The notes: generated by a model not told the origin, from the letters alone. A DNA stretch of 64,000 nt from Flectonema sp. DT1601 (GCA_964019425.1 OZ025819.1:761840-825839), one strand, 5' to 3'. Positions 37,993 through 49,177 are shown, counted from the stretch's first letter. Numbers and translations: made by a program.

Positions 37993-40900
37993 ATGTCATT
38001 ACAATTGATTCCAGATGACGATGCGCTCTTGATACGTGCCGCCGTCAGTTTTAGAGGCGTTGATGATGCTGTTCGAGAATTGATTGATAATTCAATTACT
38101 GCCGGGGCATCTGAGATATCAGTGACGGTACACTCTTGTAATGGATTCAGCGTATGGGATAATGGAAGTGGGATTGATGATGAGTTTACTCATCTTGGAG
38201 AGGAGGGATGGACTTCTAAAACGGATGGGAGAGGGAAAAGCTTGGCACACTTGATAGCCTTATCTAGTGAAGTCAATGTATCATCCAGGGGAATGCAAAA
38301 AACTATGGGTAGTGTTTCTTCAAGAAATACCACAGAAACACAGGTGATAGGTACCTTGATTTCTGTTCAAGGATTTCTTGAAAAGATACCTGTTAGAGGT
38401 AAGTGTTTGACTTCATCGAAATCCCCTTACACAAAGACACTTGTTCAGGTACGTACTGCCCTTACCGCGGTGTACCTTTGTAATCGATTATTAACAGTAA
38501 AACTAATTGATGATAACAATGAAGTCCGCTCACTATTCCCAGGAGTTTCAGAACATTTATCTCAACAAGAAGGTATCGAACAGGCATGGCGGACACTGTT
38601 TTCTCAAGACAGTCGAATGACACTTGCAGGAAATGAACTTATCAACGAATCCACAAACAATATCAACATATCAGGATACTGGTCAAACACAGCAGAATCT
38701 TTAACCAAGAGCAGACAGTACCTGTCTGTAAATGGAAAGCCTAGTAAGTGTGGACTTGTTTCACACGTCATCAACACTTTATATAAAAGAGCTTGTAAAG
38801 GTAATGATGTAAAACGGTATTCATTACGAGGTCGACGATATCCTTCGTTTTTCGTTGAAATTTCATGTAATCCAGAACATGTTGATGTTATTCCTGCTGG
38901 GGGGTTATTTAATACGTCCTTCAAATATAGTCAAGGGATTGCTATCCTGTTAATGAGGATTGTAACACACGTCTTAGAAATAAACAGACATACAGTCCCT
39001 ACATGTTTAGGTCTGTATCAAGGAATGTGGTTATCAATTAACAAAGAAGGTAATCAAAATATAGAATCTGATGACATGTCTTTGTCAGAACCTGAAATAC
39101 CAATCAGCAGAGATGGTTCATCACAGTTAGAGCCTGAGGTAGATATCCACACCAGTACTCAGTTGTTGCCAAAGTTTGTTGATGAAGAGGAGCGAGGACA
39201 TGAGTCAATCAGTTCGTCTGCTGTATTCAGAAGCATTCCAATACTACGAAAACAATTGCGACCTGTTAAGATTGTTCCTCCGAAACCATTATCACTAGAA
39301 ATGATACCTTTAACATGCGAGAAGATTGATTCACCCGCATCTGATACAACAGTAGTCGTTGAATATGAGACTGCTTCGTCTGGTAGCACTGATGACGACA
39401 TTATTCAACTTGATGATGTGATAGATGACTCAGATAATGATTTCCTACCTGCAGACATCTCCAGAAGTTCTCTTCCAGAAGAGGGATCACATCAGTTGGT
39501 TGATGAAATAGTTTCTCGAAGTTCTGCTCCATCAATTCTCGCAGGTTGTAGTTTTGATGATGACATCTTTGGAATTGAAAGTCTCTCTTCACCAATTCCA
39601 AGAGGATGGAACAGGACACCATTCTCAGATTCATGTACATCACGTGAGTCATTACCTTGTGGGCGGGATAAGGTTGTCGAACTTCCTAAAGCGTCCAGTG
39701 ATTCTCAAGTAGTTTTACAGAAGACTTGCGCCCCAGAATCTAAATCATCATCGAAGTTAGTCAAACGACAAAAAGTAGAAGCAGCAGAAGCATTGGATTC
39801 TAACTCTGATTCGATAGTTGTAAATGATTTTAGAACAGAACGTTGTATTCTAAAGGGTTCATCAGTTCCTCTTGTTGACCCACCGACTACTGTGAGACAG
39901 ACTGGGGTGATAATTGGTAATCCATTCAAGAGCAGGTTGTTGGAAAAGAGAAAGGCTTCTCTAGTTCAGAGTAATCCAGAAAGGAACGCCAGCCTGTTGA
40001 AATCTGTTCCATCTGTTGATCAGGAAACTTGTCCGCTTTCGACAGCTGTTTTATTGAAAAGAAGAAAATATGAACAAACGCAACCTGATGAGGAATGTCT
40101 AGATGATGGTAACAAGATACCAAAAACTGAGATTCAGCCAACAGAAGTGACGGATACAAGCGCAGAAACAGCAATTGACAACGAGCTAGAAAAATCTCAA
40201 AAGGAACTCAGCCAAGCACAGATTGCCACGTACGCTCCTAACATCTGGCGTCGTTGGTACGATGGTAAAACTACTGTGGCATCGAAAACTGGGCAACTCT
40301 TAAAACACGTGACAGTAAGAAAAGAAGACCTGACGAGTAATAATTTTCACGTAGTCGGTCAGGCCTGCAATCAATTTGTAATATGTTTTAATGGTTCAAC
40401 AAATCAACTTTATGCTGTTGATCAACACGCTGCTGATGAACGTGTGAAGTTAGAAATATTATTAAGTTCAGTTGGGGAGTTAATCAAATCTAAAAAACAA
40501 CTCTCTGCGATAACAATCCAGGCAACAGATTCAGAATTAATTGCTGTAATACAAAGTACTGAAGAGTTACAGAGATACGGGTGGGAGTTTACGATTGAAG
40601 AGAGCAGTGTAACGTTTTTCAGTGTTCCGGAAATTCACTTTCCAGAATGGGTTGCTCAGCCACGGGTTGTGTTGATTGATGCGGCTGCTGCTCTGCAAGC
40701 AGCCTTAGAAATTAAGTCATCTGGTGGTGGATCACTACTCCTACCTTCAGTCATTACACGTTTGTTAGCATCTAAATCATGTCGATCAGCTATTATGTTT
40801 GGTGATGCCCTTGACAATGTTTCTTGTGAGACTCTAATTAGCTCTCTCACAAGTTCTTTAGATCCATTTCACTGTGCCCACGGAAGACCAGCTATTGCTC

Positions 40901-40998
40901 CGTTATCAACACCCCCTGTTATACCACAGCATACTAAGCCATCGTTCTGCAACCTGATGGCAAGGAAGAAACCATTTCTTGCAAGACTGATGGGCTGA
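37993..40998 (+). CDS. MLH3: DNA mismatch repair protein MLH3 (MutL-gamma subunit)
   Basis: 1001 residues from ATG 37993 (MSLQLIPDDD); the frame upstream to 37921 lacks an ATG. The GHKL ATPase has ELIDNS (29-34), DNGSGID (56-62), GEEGWTSKT and GRGKSLA (79-85). A long poorly conserved linker follows. The C-terminal domain holds DQHAADERVKLE (810-821), the DQHA(X)2E(X)4E metal-binding endonuclease motif, then SCRSAIMFGDAL and CAHGRP (961-966), the zinc-site motif in the CAHGRP form typical of MLH3 rather than CPHGRP of PMS2/Pms1. With MLH1 it nicks DNA in mismatch repair and in resolving meiotic crossovers, so it hints at a sexual cycle. One exon. An acceptor-like TTTATTTCCAG sits directly before the start codon. 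Confidence 0.9.
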   Translation: MSLQLIPDDDALLIRAAVSFRGVDDAVRELIDNSITAGASEISVTVHSCNGFSVWDNGSGIDDEFTHLGEEGWTSKTDGRGKSLAHLIALSSEVNVSSRGMQKTMGSVSSRNTTETQVIGTLISVQGFLEKIPVRGKCLTSSKSPYTKTLVQVRTALTAVYLCNRLLTVKLIDDNNEVRSLFPGVSEHLSQQEGIEQAWRTLFSQDSRMTLAGNELINESTNNINISGYWSNTAESLTKSRQYLSVNGKPSKCGLVSHVINTLYKRACKGNDVKRYSLRGRRYPSFFVEISCNPEHVDVIPAGGLFNTSFKYSQGIAILLMRIVTHVLEINRHTVPTCLGLYQGMWLSINKEGNQNIESDDMSLSEPEIPISRDGSSQLEPEVDIHTSTQLLPKFVDEEERGHESISSSAVFRSIPILRKQLRPVKIVPPKPLSLEMIPLTCEKIDSPASDTTVVVEYETASSGSTDDDIIQLDDVIDDSDNDFLPADISRSSLPEEGSHQLVDEIVSRSSAPSILAGCSFDDDIFGIESLSSPIPRGWNRTPFSDSCTSRESLPCGRDKVVELPKASSDSQVVLQKTCAPESKSSSKLVKRQKVEAAEALDSNSDSIVVNDFRTERCILKGSSVPLVDPPTTVRQTGVIIGNPFKSRLLEKRKASLVQSNPERNASLLKSVPSVDQETCPLSTAVLLKRRKYEQTQPDEECLDDGNKIPKTEIQPTEVTDTSAETAIDNELEKSQKELSQAQIATYAPNIWRRWYDGKTTVASKTGQLLKHVTVRKEDLTSNNFHVVGQACNQFVICFNGSTNQLYAVDQHAADERVKLEILLSSVGELIKSKKQLSAITIQATDSELIAVIQSTEELQRYGWEFTIEESSVTFFSVPEIHFPEWVAQPRVVLIDAAAALQAALEIKSSGGGSLLLPSVITRLLASKSCRSAIMFGDALDNVSCETLISSLTSSLDPFHCAHGRPAIAPLSTPPVIPQHTKPSFCNLMARKKPFLARLMG

Positions 40999-41488
40999 TC
41001 ATAAAAAAAAACAAAGGGATCAAAGTGTCTTTTACCTGTTGTGAGATTCCTTGTTTACTTAGTCCGTCTAACCTTTTACATTCGTGGTTTTAACTTCGAG
41101 TGAATAGTGTATTAAAGTGATGTGTTTTGTGTTTTATGTCCTTTTTTTTTTTTCATAACAGGTATCCACCACCCAATCACTCGCAGCCAAGTCTTGCGAG
41201 ATGTGCTTCACTAAAAGTGTGCTACGATTCAGCTATATTTCTTTTTTTTTTTTTTTAACGGGCTACAGGACATGGGGTGCTCAACCTGTAGTACGTGGCC
41301 CGACAGCATATGTGGGGTTTTATCGATACCAACTGTCGGTTTCTTTTTCATTGCAACCAAGTTTGGAACCCTACTTTCGTTTTAACCAGTTTCAAGTTAC
41401 TCCCATTCCCTGATGTGAATTATTAATTTATTAATTAAGAGTCTTCTAAACTTTACTTTACTACGAATAGACAAACCTATCATAAAGA
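40999..41488. other. Spacer with repeat R6
   Basis: No gene. 41262-41412 is the fullest copy of repeat R6. T tracts near 41142-41153 and 41241-41256. Confidence 0.5.
41262..41412 (+). repeat. Dispersed repeat R6, copy 1
   Basis: Related to 49690-49810 (TTTTATCGATA...CAAC, ACCCTA.TTTCGTTTTA, CCAGTTTCAAGTT) and to diverged fragments at 13020-13110 and 37360-37400. Confidence 0.6.
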
Positions 41489-43047
41489 ATGGCCTTTTTC
41501 GGTATGCAGCTGAAGCCGGGTAAGGCCTACAACGTAGGTATCCCTGAGACTAAGAGGCTTCACGTTACAGGTGCCTGCTTGGCATCTGGAAATGGTAAGG
41601 CAGCAGTATCTGTTATGGTTGAGGGAAAGAATTTCACGGTTGCCTGTTTGAATTCGGGTTTGTGTTTTTTTTTTTCTCTTAAAAGGAGCAAACAACGCAT
41701 GATTGTGTAGTTTTTTTTGCTTTTATTTATCTGCTGGAATATCCATCTGTGATACCTGGTAGTCTTTAAAAATTGTAAGTTGTCTCCTGTCGTGTATCTT
41801 ATAGGTAGTCGGTGATTATTGTTCAGGTCTGCCACCAGGTCGGACAACTTCAGAGCTTTTGTGAAGTAGTGTAAGAGAGGGGTTGATCACTTTCCGTGCA
41901 GCAATGCCCTCCAGGTACGTAATTCTCGGATCGTTTGCAGACGTCGTCCAGAACAACAGATTCTAATTTCGCTCTGCAGAATTGATGTTCAGATTTACAA
42001 CAACTTCTGATTACCATCTGGAGATGGCTGCGTGTCGAGGAGTAGCTGTCTATGAAGGGAACTCCGGTTTCTTTAGCACTTTTATTTTAATTTTGGCTGC
42101 CCAGTCGCCCCTAGTTTTCGTTTGCTCGAGTGCTTCTTAAAGCTTCGGTTCTCCAATTCTGACCGAGCCTTCACATCATGAGAAGTGATCCCAGTTTTCC
42201 CGTTGCAAGTCGCTTTTAGAAGCCCTCTTTCTTGATTGAGACGGTCATCACTTTCATTATACTGGGAGAACCCATAACTCATAGGAATTAAAGATCTCAC
42301 ACGAGTATCAGCTGCAGAACATGCAGCTCTAGATACACAATCCGCTGAGGCAGTGATCCTAGGATTCGCCTTGCTATTCTCAGCTTTACCGGCCAATGTA
42401 AAAGCCATTTGGTGGAATGATTTTAAATCGTTTTCAACTTTTTCTTTAGTTATAATTCGGGGTCCTTCTTTCCAAGAGGCCACTGTTTCTGTTGGTGACG
42501 GTGGCTCCGTCACTTTCGCGTCTGATTTGTGTCCCGCTCCCCCAGACCACTTCTTCAAAAAAAGAGACGACTGGAAGATAATCACAACAACAATAATAAA
42601 TAACAGAAAACCCAATGTGCTCACTTGACCTCACCTTTGGACACGGGCAGACACTTGCCTTCACTTTAACTGGTGATGACGTTCATGTTTCGGGATGCTT
42701 CGAACTGGATGCTGACCAGTACTTCACTCAGAGAATGGCTGGGGGTGAATTTGGAGGTATGTGATTCACCTTTCCAATGAGACCGTCAAAGAAGTATCAC
42801 CCTTTTGATTGGTACCAACTCACTACTAACAACAGACGACGAAGAGCTTGACGAGGAATTCACAGAAGAAGATGACGAAGTGCTTCAAGAAGCCATTGCT
42901 CAACTAACTCGCCAAAAAGAAGAAGAAGAGGCAAAGCAATCAAAAGCTACAAAGTCAAAGGGCAAGAAGGAAAAATCCAAGAGAGACGAGGAATCAAACG
43001 ACAAACAAAAGAAGAGCAGCAAGAAGACAAAGAGACAAAAGAGATAA
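41489..43047 (+). CDS. Nucleoplasmin-like histone chaperone (three exons)
   Basis: Exons 41489-41657, 42607-42756 and 42836-43047, 176 residues. The first two exons together give a nucleoplasmin-like domain of the kind found at the N-terminus of insect FKBP39/46 and plant HD2 proteins: MAFFGMQLKPGK start, HVTGACLASG, then CSLDLTFGHGQTLAFTL and VHVSGCFE. Exon 3 encodes an acidic tract (DDEELDEEFTEEDDE) and a Lys-rich tail (KSKGKKEKSKRDEE) that should serve in histone binding and nuclear localisation. There is no FKBP isomerase domain, so it is nearer the HD2/nucleoplasmin form. Both introns are phase 1; the second has a perfect TACTAAC branch site directly followed by AACAG. The joined domain fits the family, which supports the splicing. 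Confidence 0.8.
41658..42606 (+). other. Intron 1 of the nucleoplasmin-like gene
   Basis: GTTTGT donor, AATAACAG acceptor, 949 bases, phase 1. Unlike the spacers it is not dominated by homopolymers and holds an open antisense frame (42082-42624). Confidence 0.75.
42082..42624 (-). CDS. Possible nested antisense reading frame inside an intron
   Basis: A 180-codon open frame on the - strand inside intron 1 of the nucleoplasmin-like gene. It would encode a hydrophobic helix (LLFIIVVVIIF), then KKW and a hydrophilic Ser/Lys-rich protein. Against it: the frame has no ATG before the helix (first codon GTG, with a stop just upstream), the helix is the complement of an A-rich acceptor region, and all other protein genes are on the + strand. 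The first internal ATG starts MAFTLAGKAEN. Kept only because the composition is balanced and the frame is long for this AT-rich DNA. Confidence 0.2.
   Translation of the reverse strand: MSTLGFLLFIIVVVIIFQSSLFLKKWSGGAGHKSDAKVTEPPSPTETVASWKEGPRIITKEKVENDLKSFHQMAFTLAGKAENSKANPRITASADCVSRAACSAADTRVRSLIPMSYGFSQYNESDDRLNQERGLLKATCNGKTGITSHDVKARSELENRSFKKHSSKRKLGATGQPKLK
42757..42835 (+). other. Intron 2 of the nucleoplasmin-like gene
   Basis: GTATGT donor, TACTAAC branch site immediately followed by AACAG, 79 bases, phase 1. The clearest branch site in the window. Confidence 0.85.
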
Positions 43048-43540
43048 TTCTCTTTTAGAATACCTCTCACGTGTATTGATATAAATTACGTGATAATTAG
43101 ACCTGTACAGATGTCTGCGATAGCTGTCAATAAGTAGCCTTATCTGGTGCTAATGTAGACGACAGTTTTATTTGTTATGGCGATGAATGGCTGCAGAGGA
43201 TAGATGGTTACGTATCATAGACATTTCTAGTCTACTCCGAGTAAAAAAAAAAAAAAAAAAAGAACATAAATACTTAGGTAGCGTAGATGGGAGGGAAGAT
43301 AACATCCACTCCAAACTGTATCATCGAAAGTCAATATGATCAGTGTTTAAAATGAGGGATTCTTTTCCCTTTTTTTGTGATTATTATTCGTGAGTTTTTG
43401 AAATAATAATTTAAATAAAAAAACCCATCAGAACACAACATATGATCGTCAAGTGACAAAGTCTAGTTTTGATTTCGTCAAACTCTTGGTTTATTGTACA
43501 GATTAATATTGTATTGAAATATCATTCTCATCACAGAAAA
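43048..43540. other. Spacer upstream of XPB
   Basis: No gene or recognisable element; an A tract near 43243-43261. ATTCTCATCACAG ends 4 bases before the XPB ATG. Confidence 0.5.
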
Positions 43541-44198
43541 ATGGATGCAGATGACGACGATGGAAGCCTTGTACTAGTAAACAACAAACGAACGAGAGAT
43601 GACAAATCAGAGTCTGAATCCGAACCCACTGATCTCACTGATGATGATGACGATGCGGATGAGGATGAGGATGAGGATGAGTCTTCGGTTTGTATTTCTT
43701 TTTCTAACTTTAAAAAGTTGGACGTAGGGCGGGCATACTACTAATGGAGTTGAAATTCTCACATGATGATTAACACGAGGCATTTGTCTGAACTTTTTTG
43801 ATCCGAAAAAACCGTAATCTACCTTAACTAACTGCTGATTGATGTTTGCCTGCCTTCTCTCTCTCTCTCTCTCTCACTACCCTGTAATGCACAAACGAAC
43901 CCACGAATGAATGTCGGGATGCTCCCCACTCCTCTATGATGATTAACACGAGGCATTTGTCTGAACTTTTTTGATCCGAAAAAACCGTAATCTACCTTAA
44001 CTAACTGCTGATTGATGTTTGCCTGCCTTCTCTCTCTCTCTCTCTCTCACTACCCTGTAATGCACAAACGAACCCACGAATGAATGTCGGGATGCTCCCC
44101 ACTCCTCTATGATGATTAACACGAGGCATTTGTCTGAACTTTTTTGATCCGAAAAAACCGTAATCTACCTTAACTAACTGCTGATTGATGTTTGCCTG

Positions 44199-44232
<34 letters not shown>

Positions 44233-47200
44233 ACCTTGTAATGCACAAACGAACCCACGAATGAATGTCGTAATGCTCCACTCCTCTATGATGATTAACA
44301 CGAGGCATTTGTCTGAACTTTTTTGATCCGAAAAAACCGTAATCTACCTTAACTAACTGCTGATTGATGTTTGCCTGCCTTCTCTCTCTCTCTCTCTCTC
44401 ACTACCCTGTAATGCACAAACGAACCCACGAATGAATGTCGGGATGCTCCCCACTCCTCTATGATGATTAACACGAGGCATTTGTCTGAACTTTTTTGAT
44501 CCGAAAAAACCGTAATCTACCTTAACTAACTGCTGATTGATGTTTGCCTGCCTTCTCTCTCTCTCTCTCTCTCTCTCACTACCTTGTAATGCACAAACGA
44601 ACCCACGAATNNNNNNNNNNNNNNNNNNNNNNNNNNNNNNNNNNNNNNNNNNNNNNNNNNNNNNNNNNNNNNNNNNNNNNNNNNNNNNNNNNNNNNNNNN
44701 NNNNNNNNNNNNNNNNNNNNNNNNNNNNNNNNNNNNNNNNNNNNNNNNNNNNNNNNNNNNNNNNNNNNNNNNNNNNNNNNNNNNNNNNNNNNNNNNNNNN
44801 NNNNNNNNNNTCCCCACTCCTCTATGATGATTAACACGAGGCATTTGTCTGAACTTTTTTGATCCGAAAAAACCGTAATCTACCTTAACTAACTGCTGAT
44901 TGATGTTTGCCTGCCTTCTCTCTCCTCTCTCTCTCTCACTACCCTGTAATGCACAAACGAACCCACGAATGAATGTCGAGTATGCTCCACTCCTCTATGA
45001 TGATTAACACGAGGCATTTGTCTGAACTTTTTTGATCCGAAAAAACCGTAATCTACCTTAACTAACTGCTGATTGATGTTTGCCTGCCTTCTCTCTCTCT
45101 CTCTCTCTCTCTCACTACCTTGTAATGCACAAACGAACCCACGAATGAATGTCGTAATGCTCCACTCCTCTATGATGATTAACACGAGGCATTTGTCTGA
45201 ACTTTTTTGATCCGAAAAAACCGTAATCTACCTTAACTAACTGCTGATTGATGTTTGCCTGCCTTCTCTCTCTCTCTCTCTCTCTCACTACCTTGTAATG
45301 CACAAACGAACCCACGAATGAATGTCGGGATGCTCCCCACTCCTCTATGATGATTAACACGAGGCATTTGTCTGAACTTTTTTGATCCGAAAAAACCGTA
45401 ATCTACCTTAACTAACTGCTGATTGATGTTTGCCTGCCTTCTCTCTCTCTCTCTCTCTCACTACCCTGTAATGCACAAACGAACCCACGAATGAATGTCG
45501 GGATGCTCCCCACTCCTCTATGATGATTAACACGAGGCATTTGTCTGAACTTTTTTGATCCGAAAAAACCGTAATCTACCTTAACTAACTGCTGATTGAT
45601 GTTTGCCTGCCTTCTCTCTCTCTCTCTCTCTCTCACTACCTTGTAATGCACAAACGAACCCACGAATGAATGTCGGGATGCTCCCCACTCCTCTATGATG
45701 ATTAACACGAGGCATTTGTCTGAACTTTTTTGATCCGAAAAAACCGTAATCTACCTTAACTAACTGCTGATTGATGTTTGCCTGCCTTCTCTCTCTCTCT
45801 CTCTCTCTCACTACCTTGTAATGCACAAACGAACCCACGAATGAATGTCGGGATGCTCCCCACTCCTCTATGATGATTAACACGAGGCATTTGTCTGAAC
45901 TTTTTTGATCCGAAAAAACCGTAATCTACCTTAACTAACTGCTGATTGATGTTTGCCTGCCTTCTCTCTCCCTCTCTCTCTCTCTCTCTCACTACCTTGT
46001 AATGCACAAACGAACCCACGAATGAATGTCGTAATGCTCCACTCCTCTATGATGATTAACACGAGGCATTTGTCTGAACTTTTTTGATCCGAAAAAACCG
46101 TAATCTACCTTAACTAACTGCTGATTGATGTTTGCCTGCCTTCTCTCTCCCTCTCTCTCTCACTACCCTGTAATGCACAAACGAACCCACGAATGAATGT
46201 CGGGATGCTCCCCACTCCTCTATGATGATTAACACGAGGCATTTGTCTGAACTTTTTTGATCCGAAAAAACCGTAATCTACCTTAACTAACTGCTGATTG
46301 ATGTTTGCCTGCCTTCTCTCTCTCTCTCTCTCTCTCTCTCACTACCTTGTAATGCACAAACGAACCCACGAATGAATGTCGTAATGCTCCACTCCTCTAT
46401 GATGATTAACACGAGGCATTTGTCTGAACTTTTTTGATCCGAAAAAACCGTAATCTACCTTAACTAACTGCTGATTGATGTTTGCCTGCCTTCTCTCTCT
46501 CTCACTACCCTGTAATGTGATGCGCTCGGCAAGTAGCTGTCGACATGTTGTTTCACAAACGAAGAGATCTTCATGTGTTTCAAGTTGGCAGCAGTCATCT
46601 CCCTCTCAACTTACGATTCGCTCATGTAAGGACATCCAACACTTCCATATGTCGTCTTGAAGGCGAGCCGGTCAGAATATAGTTAAAACTCTCGCTTGTG
46701 AATCCCACTTTTCTTCGTGTCCACTTTTGTCCGATTCCACAGTCGACTTTGTTTTGAAGGCACAGGTTCGATTCTCTGTCCGGGAAGCAATTTCTGAGAC
46801 TTAGAAGACTCTCTTGTTGTCGGTCCGCTTATGAGGGAATCCAACTCTCTGAATAACAAAAGTCAGAAAATAATAATAACAGCAACAAGAGTTTTCAGAA
46901 CTCATTCTCGATGAAGAAGAGAAGCGTGCAGAGGAGATTGACAAGGCAATCGACCAACTGTTTGACGTATGGACTTTTCTTAATAACTTGTTGCAGTTCT
47001 TTTTTCCTGCTCACGTCTTTAAATAAAAATCACACACAGGAAACCGAAGTTTGTGCTGCCGTTGATGCTGATGATGAAATAAATATAAACTGCTCTGCTG
47101 AAGTTGAAAACGCCAAGAAAGGTCGTCGGGAAGAGGCCAGACGCATACGCAAAGAAGAACGTGACAAAGAGCAACAACTCGAACAAGAAGCCAAGAAGAA

Positions 47201-49019
47201 GCGGCAAGAAGATAAGAAAGCACAGCGAGCTAAGGCTAAATCTGATGAAACAAAACTGAAAAAACAAATACAGCAAAAGGTAAGGAAAGAACCCGAGTCA
47301 CCTGTGAAAAGAAGTAAATTAGAGTCCACAATGAGCAGTATTAGAAAACCCGTAGCTGGAGATAAGAGCTCTCGCACTGTTACTGAAGTTCTTAATAAAT
47401 ATCCTTACGTCATTCACAGTAGGGGTGACTTGTGGTTAGCGGCATCACCACTAGGAGAGCTTGCCTTGGGAGGAATATTCTCTTTTCTCAGACAGATAAA
47501 TGCTGTCGAAGAATCACTAGAAGAGTGGCATCCCTTAATCCTCGCAATGAGTAGGAAGAGTGGTCTACAAGATCCACCTCCACCAAGAGTAGTAACTCTG
47601 ATTAAGGTTCGAAAAACCTTAATAATGCAATTTCGCTATCGTCAACAAGAAGAAAAAGTTCCCTACAATGTTTGGTACGATCCAAGAGATGACCCTGACA
47701 CGGATCCACTAAATTTGTCAATAAAACCTGGAGTGTCTCTGTACGACCATCAGAAAGAAGCATTAAGCAGAGTTATTCAACTCGGACATGCTGGTTCTGG
47801 TATGGTCGTCTTGCCTTGTGGAGCAGGCAAAACGTTGCTGGGAATCTCTTTAGCAGCGAAACTAAACAAAGCCACGTTAATTATTTGTAACTCACTCACA
47901 TCGATAGCTCAGTGGCAGGCATCCATACGGCGTTTTTGTGACACTACGTCCCCCAGCTTTCGGATGGGGGTGTTTGCTCAAAAATGTGCGATGGACAGAA
48001 AGGACAACCTTCTTGTAACGACTTACAGTATTCTAGGTACTGATAGAGGTCAGGCTCATAAGAGTAACTTGGGAAGGATGCACGTCACGACTAAGAAGTG
48101 GGGTCTCGTTATCCTCGATGAGGTGCATGTTGCTCCAGCAAACATGTTCAAGAAAGCTCTCGGTAGATTTAATACACGATGCATTGTCGGACTTACAGCA
48201 ACTCCTCTGCGTGAGGATGATCACCTACAAGACCTTCCTCACTTAGTAGCCCCTATGACATACTATGAAGAAGTTCATTGGGGTGCCTTGGCCAAGAAAG
48301 GTTTCCTAGCTGAAGTACAGTGTATTGAAGTACTCTGTGATCTTACAGACACTTTTAGTGATTTTTTAAAGGAAAAAATGAGCAAAACCACTAAGAAAAA
48401 AACCTGCGAAGAGTTGATCGCCGTTACGAACCCGAAGAAGCTCCGGTGCTGTCAGGCTTTGATGCACTTTCACGAAGGGCAGGGGGACAAGGTTTTGATA
48501 TTTTGTGATACGATCTTTGCTTTAAATTACTTGGCAACCGAACTGGATAGACCTTGTATTGATGGGTCAACTAAGGAAGAAAGGAAAATACGAATTCTAA
48601 ACGACTTTCGCAACTCCGAAAAAGGAACAACCATTCTCTTTTCACGAGTAGGTGACAGTAGTATCGATCTTCCAGAGGCGTCTGTGATTCTTCAAGTTGG
48701 CGCACATTTCGGTTCTCGCTGTCAAGAAACTCAGCGTTTTGGTCGCGTTTCTCGTCCAAAACGTCCTCATCCGCAGTCGTCTCCCAATGATCCTCAAGCC
48801 TACTTCTACACCTTCTTGACAAGGGGAACCCCCGAGATCAAGTTCGGAGCAAAACGTCAAGAATTTTTAAAGGAAAAAGGATATCAATTTACGTCTATCC
48901 TCGCAGATGAGGTCGTAGAACACCACCGAAATACTACTAACGAACCTCTGATACTGGAAACTGAGGAGAAGCAGACAGATCTCCTTACAGACGTCTCAAA
49001 CAGGCTAAAACACTTATAA
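43541..49019 (+). CDS. XPB: XPB/ERCC3/Ssl2 DNA helicase of TFIIH (three exons)
   Basis: Inferred exons 43541-43687, 46883-46966 and 47040-49019, 736 residues. Exon 1 is a short acidic N-terminus (DEDEDEDESS), exon 2 encodes EEEKRAEEIDKAIDQLFD, which continues in frame into exon 3 (ETEVCAAVDADDE) and a Lys/Glu coiled coil. The helicase core follows: Walker A PCGAGKT (336-342), DEVH (437-440), the XPB-specific LTATPLREDD (RED motif), KVLIFCDTIF, and QETQRFGRVSRPKRP (motif VI). YFYTFLTRGTPE and KRQEFLKEKGYQF match the XPB C-terminus. XPB opens promoters in TFIIH and acts in nucleotide-excision repair. The helicase is certain; exon 2 is well supported by phase and composition; linking exon 1 through the 3.2-kb intron is inferred from phase, acidic character and the acceptor-like CATCACAG 4 bases before its ATG. 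Confidence 0.8.
43763..46515. repeat. Minisatellite array, unit ~171-180 bp, about 16 copies
   Basis: The marker GATGATTAACACGAGG recurs at about 43766, 43939, 44110, 44289, 44462, then after the gap 44825, 44998, 45174, 45347, 45521, 45696, 45870, 46050, 46226 and 46401. Length differences come from a (CT)n microsatellite of roughly 10-30 bases inside each unit and two junction forms (GTCGGGATGCTCCCC and GTCGTAATGCTCC). The last unit breaks off inside the CT tract. Confidence 0.95.
44611..44810. other. Assembly gap (200 N)
   Basis: Exactly 200 N within the minisatellite, so the gap size, and hence the copy number of the array, is not reliable. Confidence 0.99.
46967..47039 (+). other. Intron 2 of XPB
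   Basis: GTATGG donor, CACACACAG acceptor, 73 bases, phase 0. Removing it changes the frame of exon 2 to the acidic coding frame. Confidence 0.75.
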
Positions 49020-49177
49020 ATATTTATGCGTCTTCTATCCTATTTTTACGCACATGTGCAGCTGCGCATTTGCTTCACAAGCTTGCTGTAAACCAAATTC
49101 TGTTTTTTTATTTTTTATTTTTTCCTGTTAACTCATTCTTAATTAGTCAGAAGAGGACACGTAGACGGATCTATAAA

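Larger units (their letters stand above)
43688..46882 (+). other. Intron 1 of XPB (inferred), carrying the minisatellite
   Basis: GTTTGT donor and AATAATAACAG acceptor, phase 0, 3.2 kb including 200 N. Almost all of it is the tandem array. Confidence 0.5.

Noticed and set aside
43763-46515. CRISPR-like array, or proteins read from the array
   Set aside because: Units are contiguous ~175-bp repeats without unique spacers; the frames are repeats of Arg/Glu-rich (CT)n translation.
46765-46800. tRNA T-arm-like GGTTCGATTC
   Set aside because: No matching box A or acceptor stem within tRNA distance.
46911-46966. XPB start at the in-frame ATG 46911
   Set aside because: That frame runs through an intron; the other frame of 46883-46966 is acidic, coding-like and joins in phase with exon 3.
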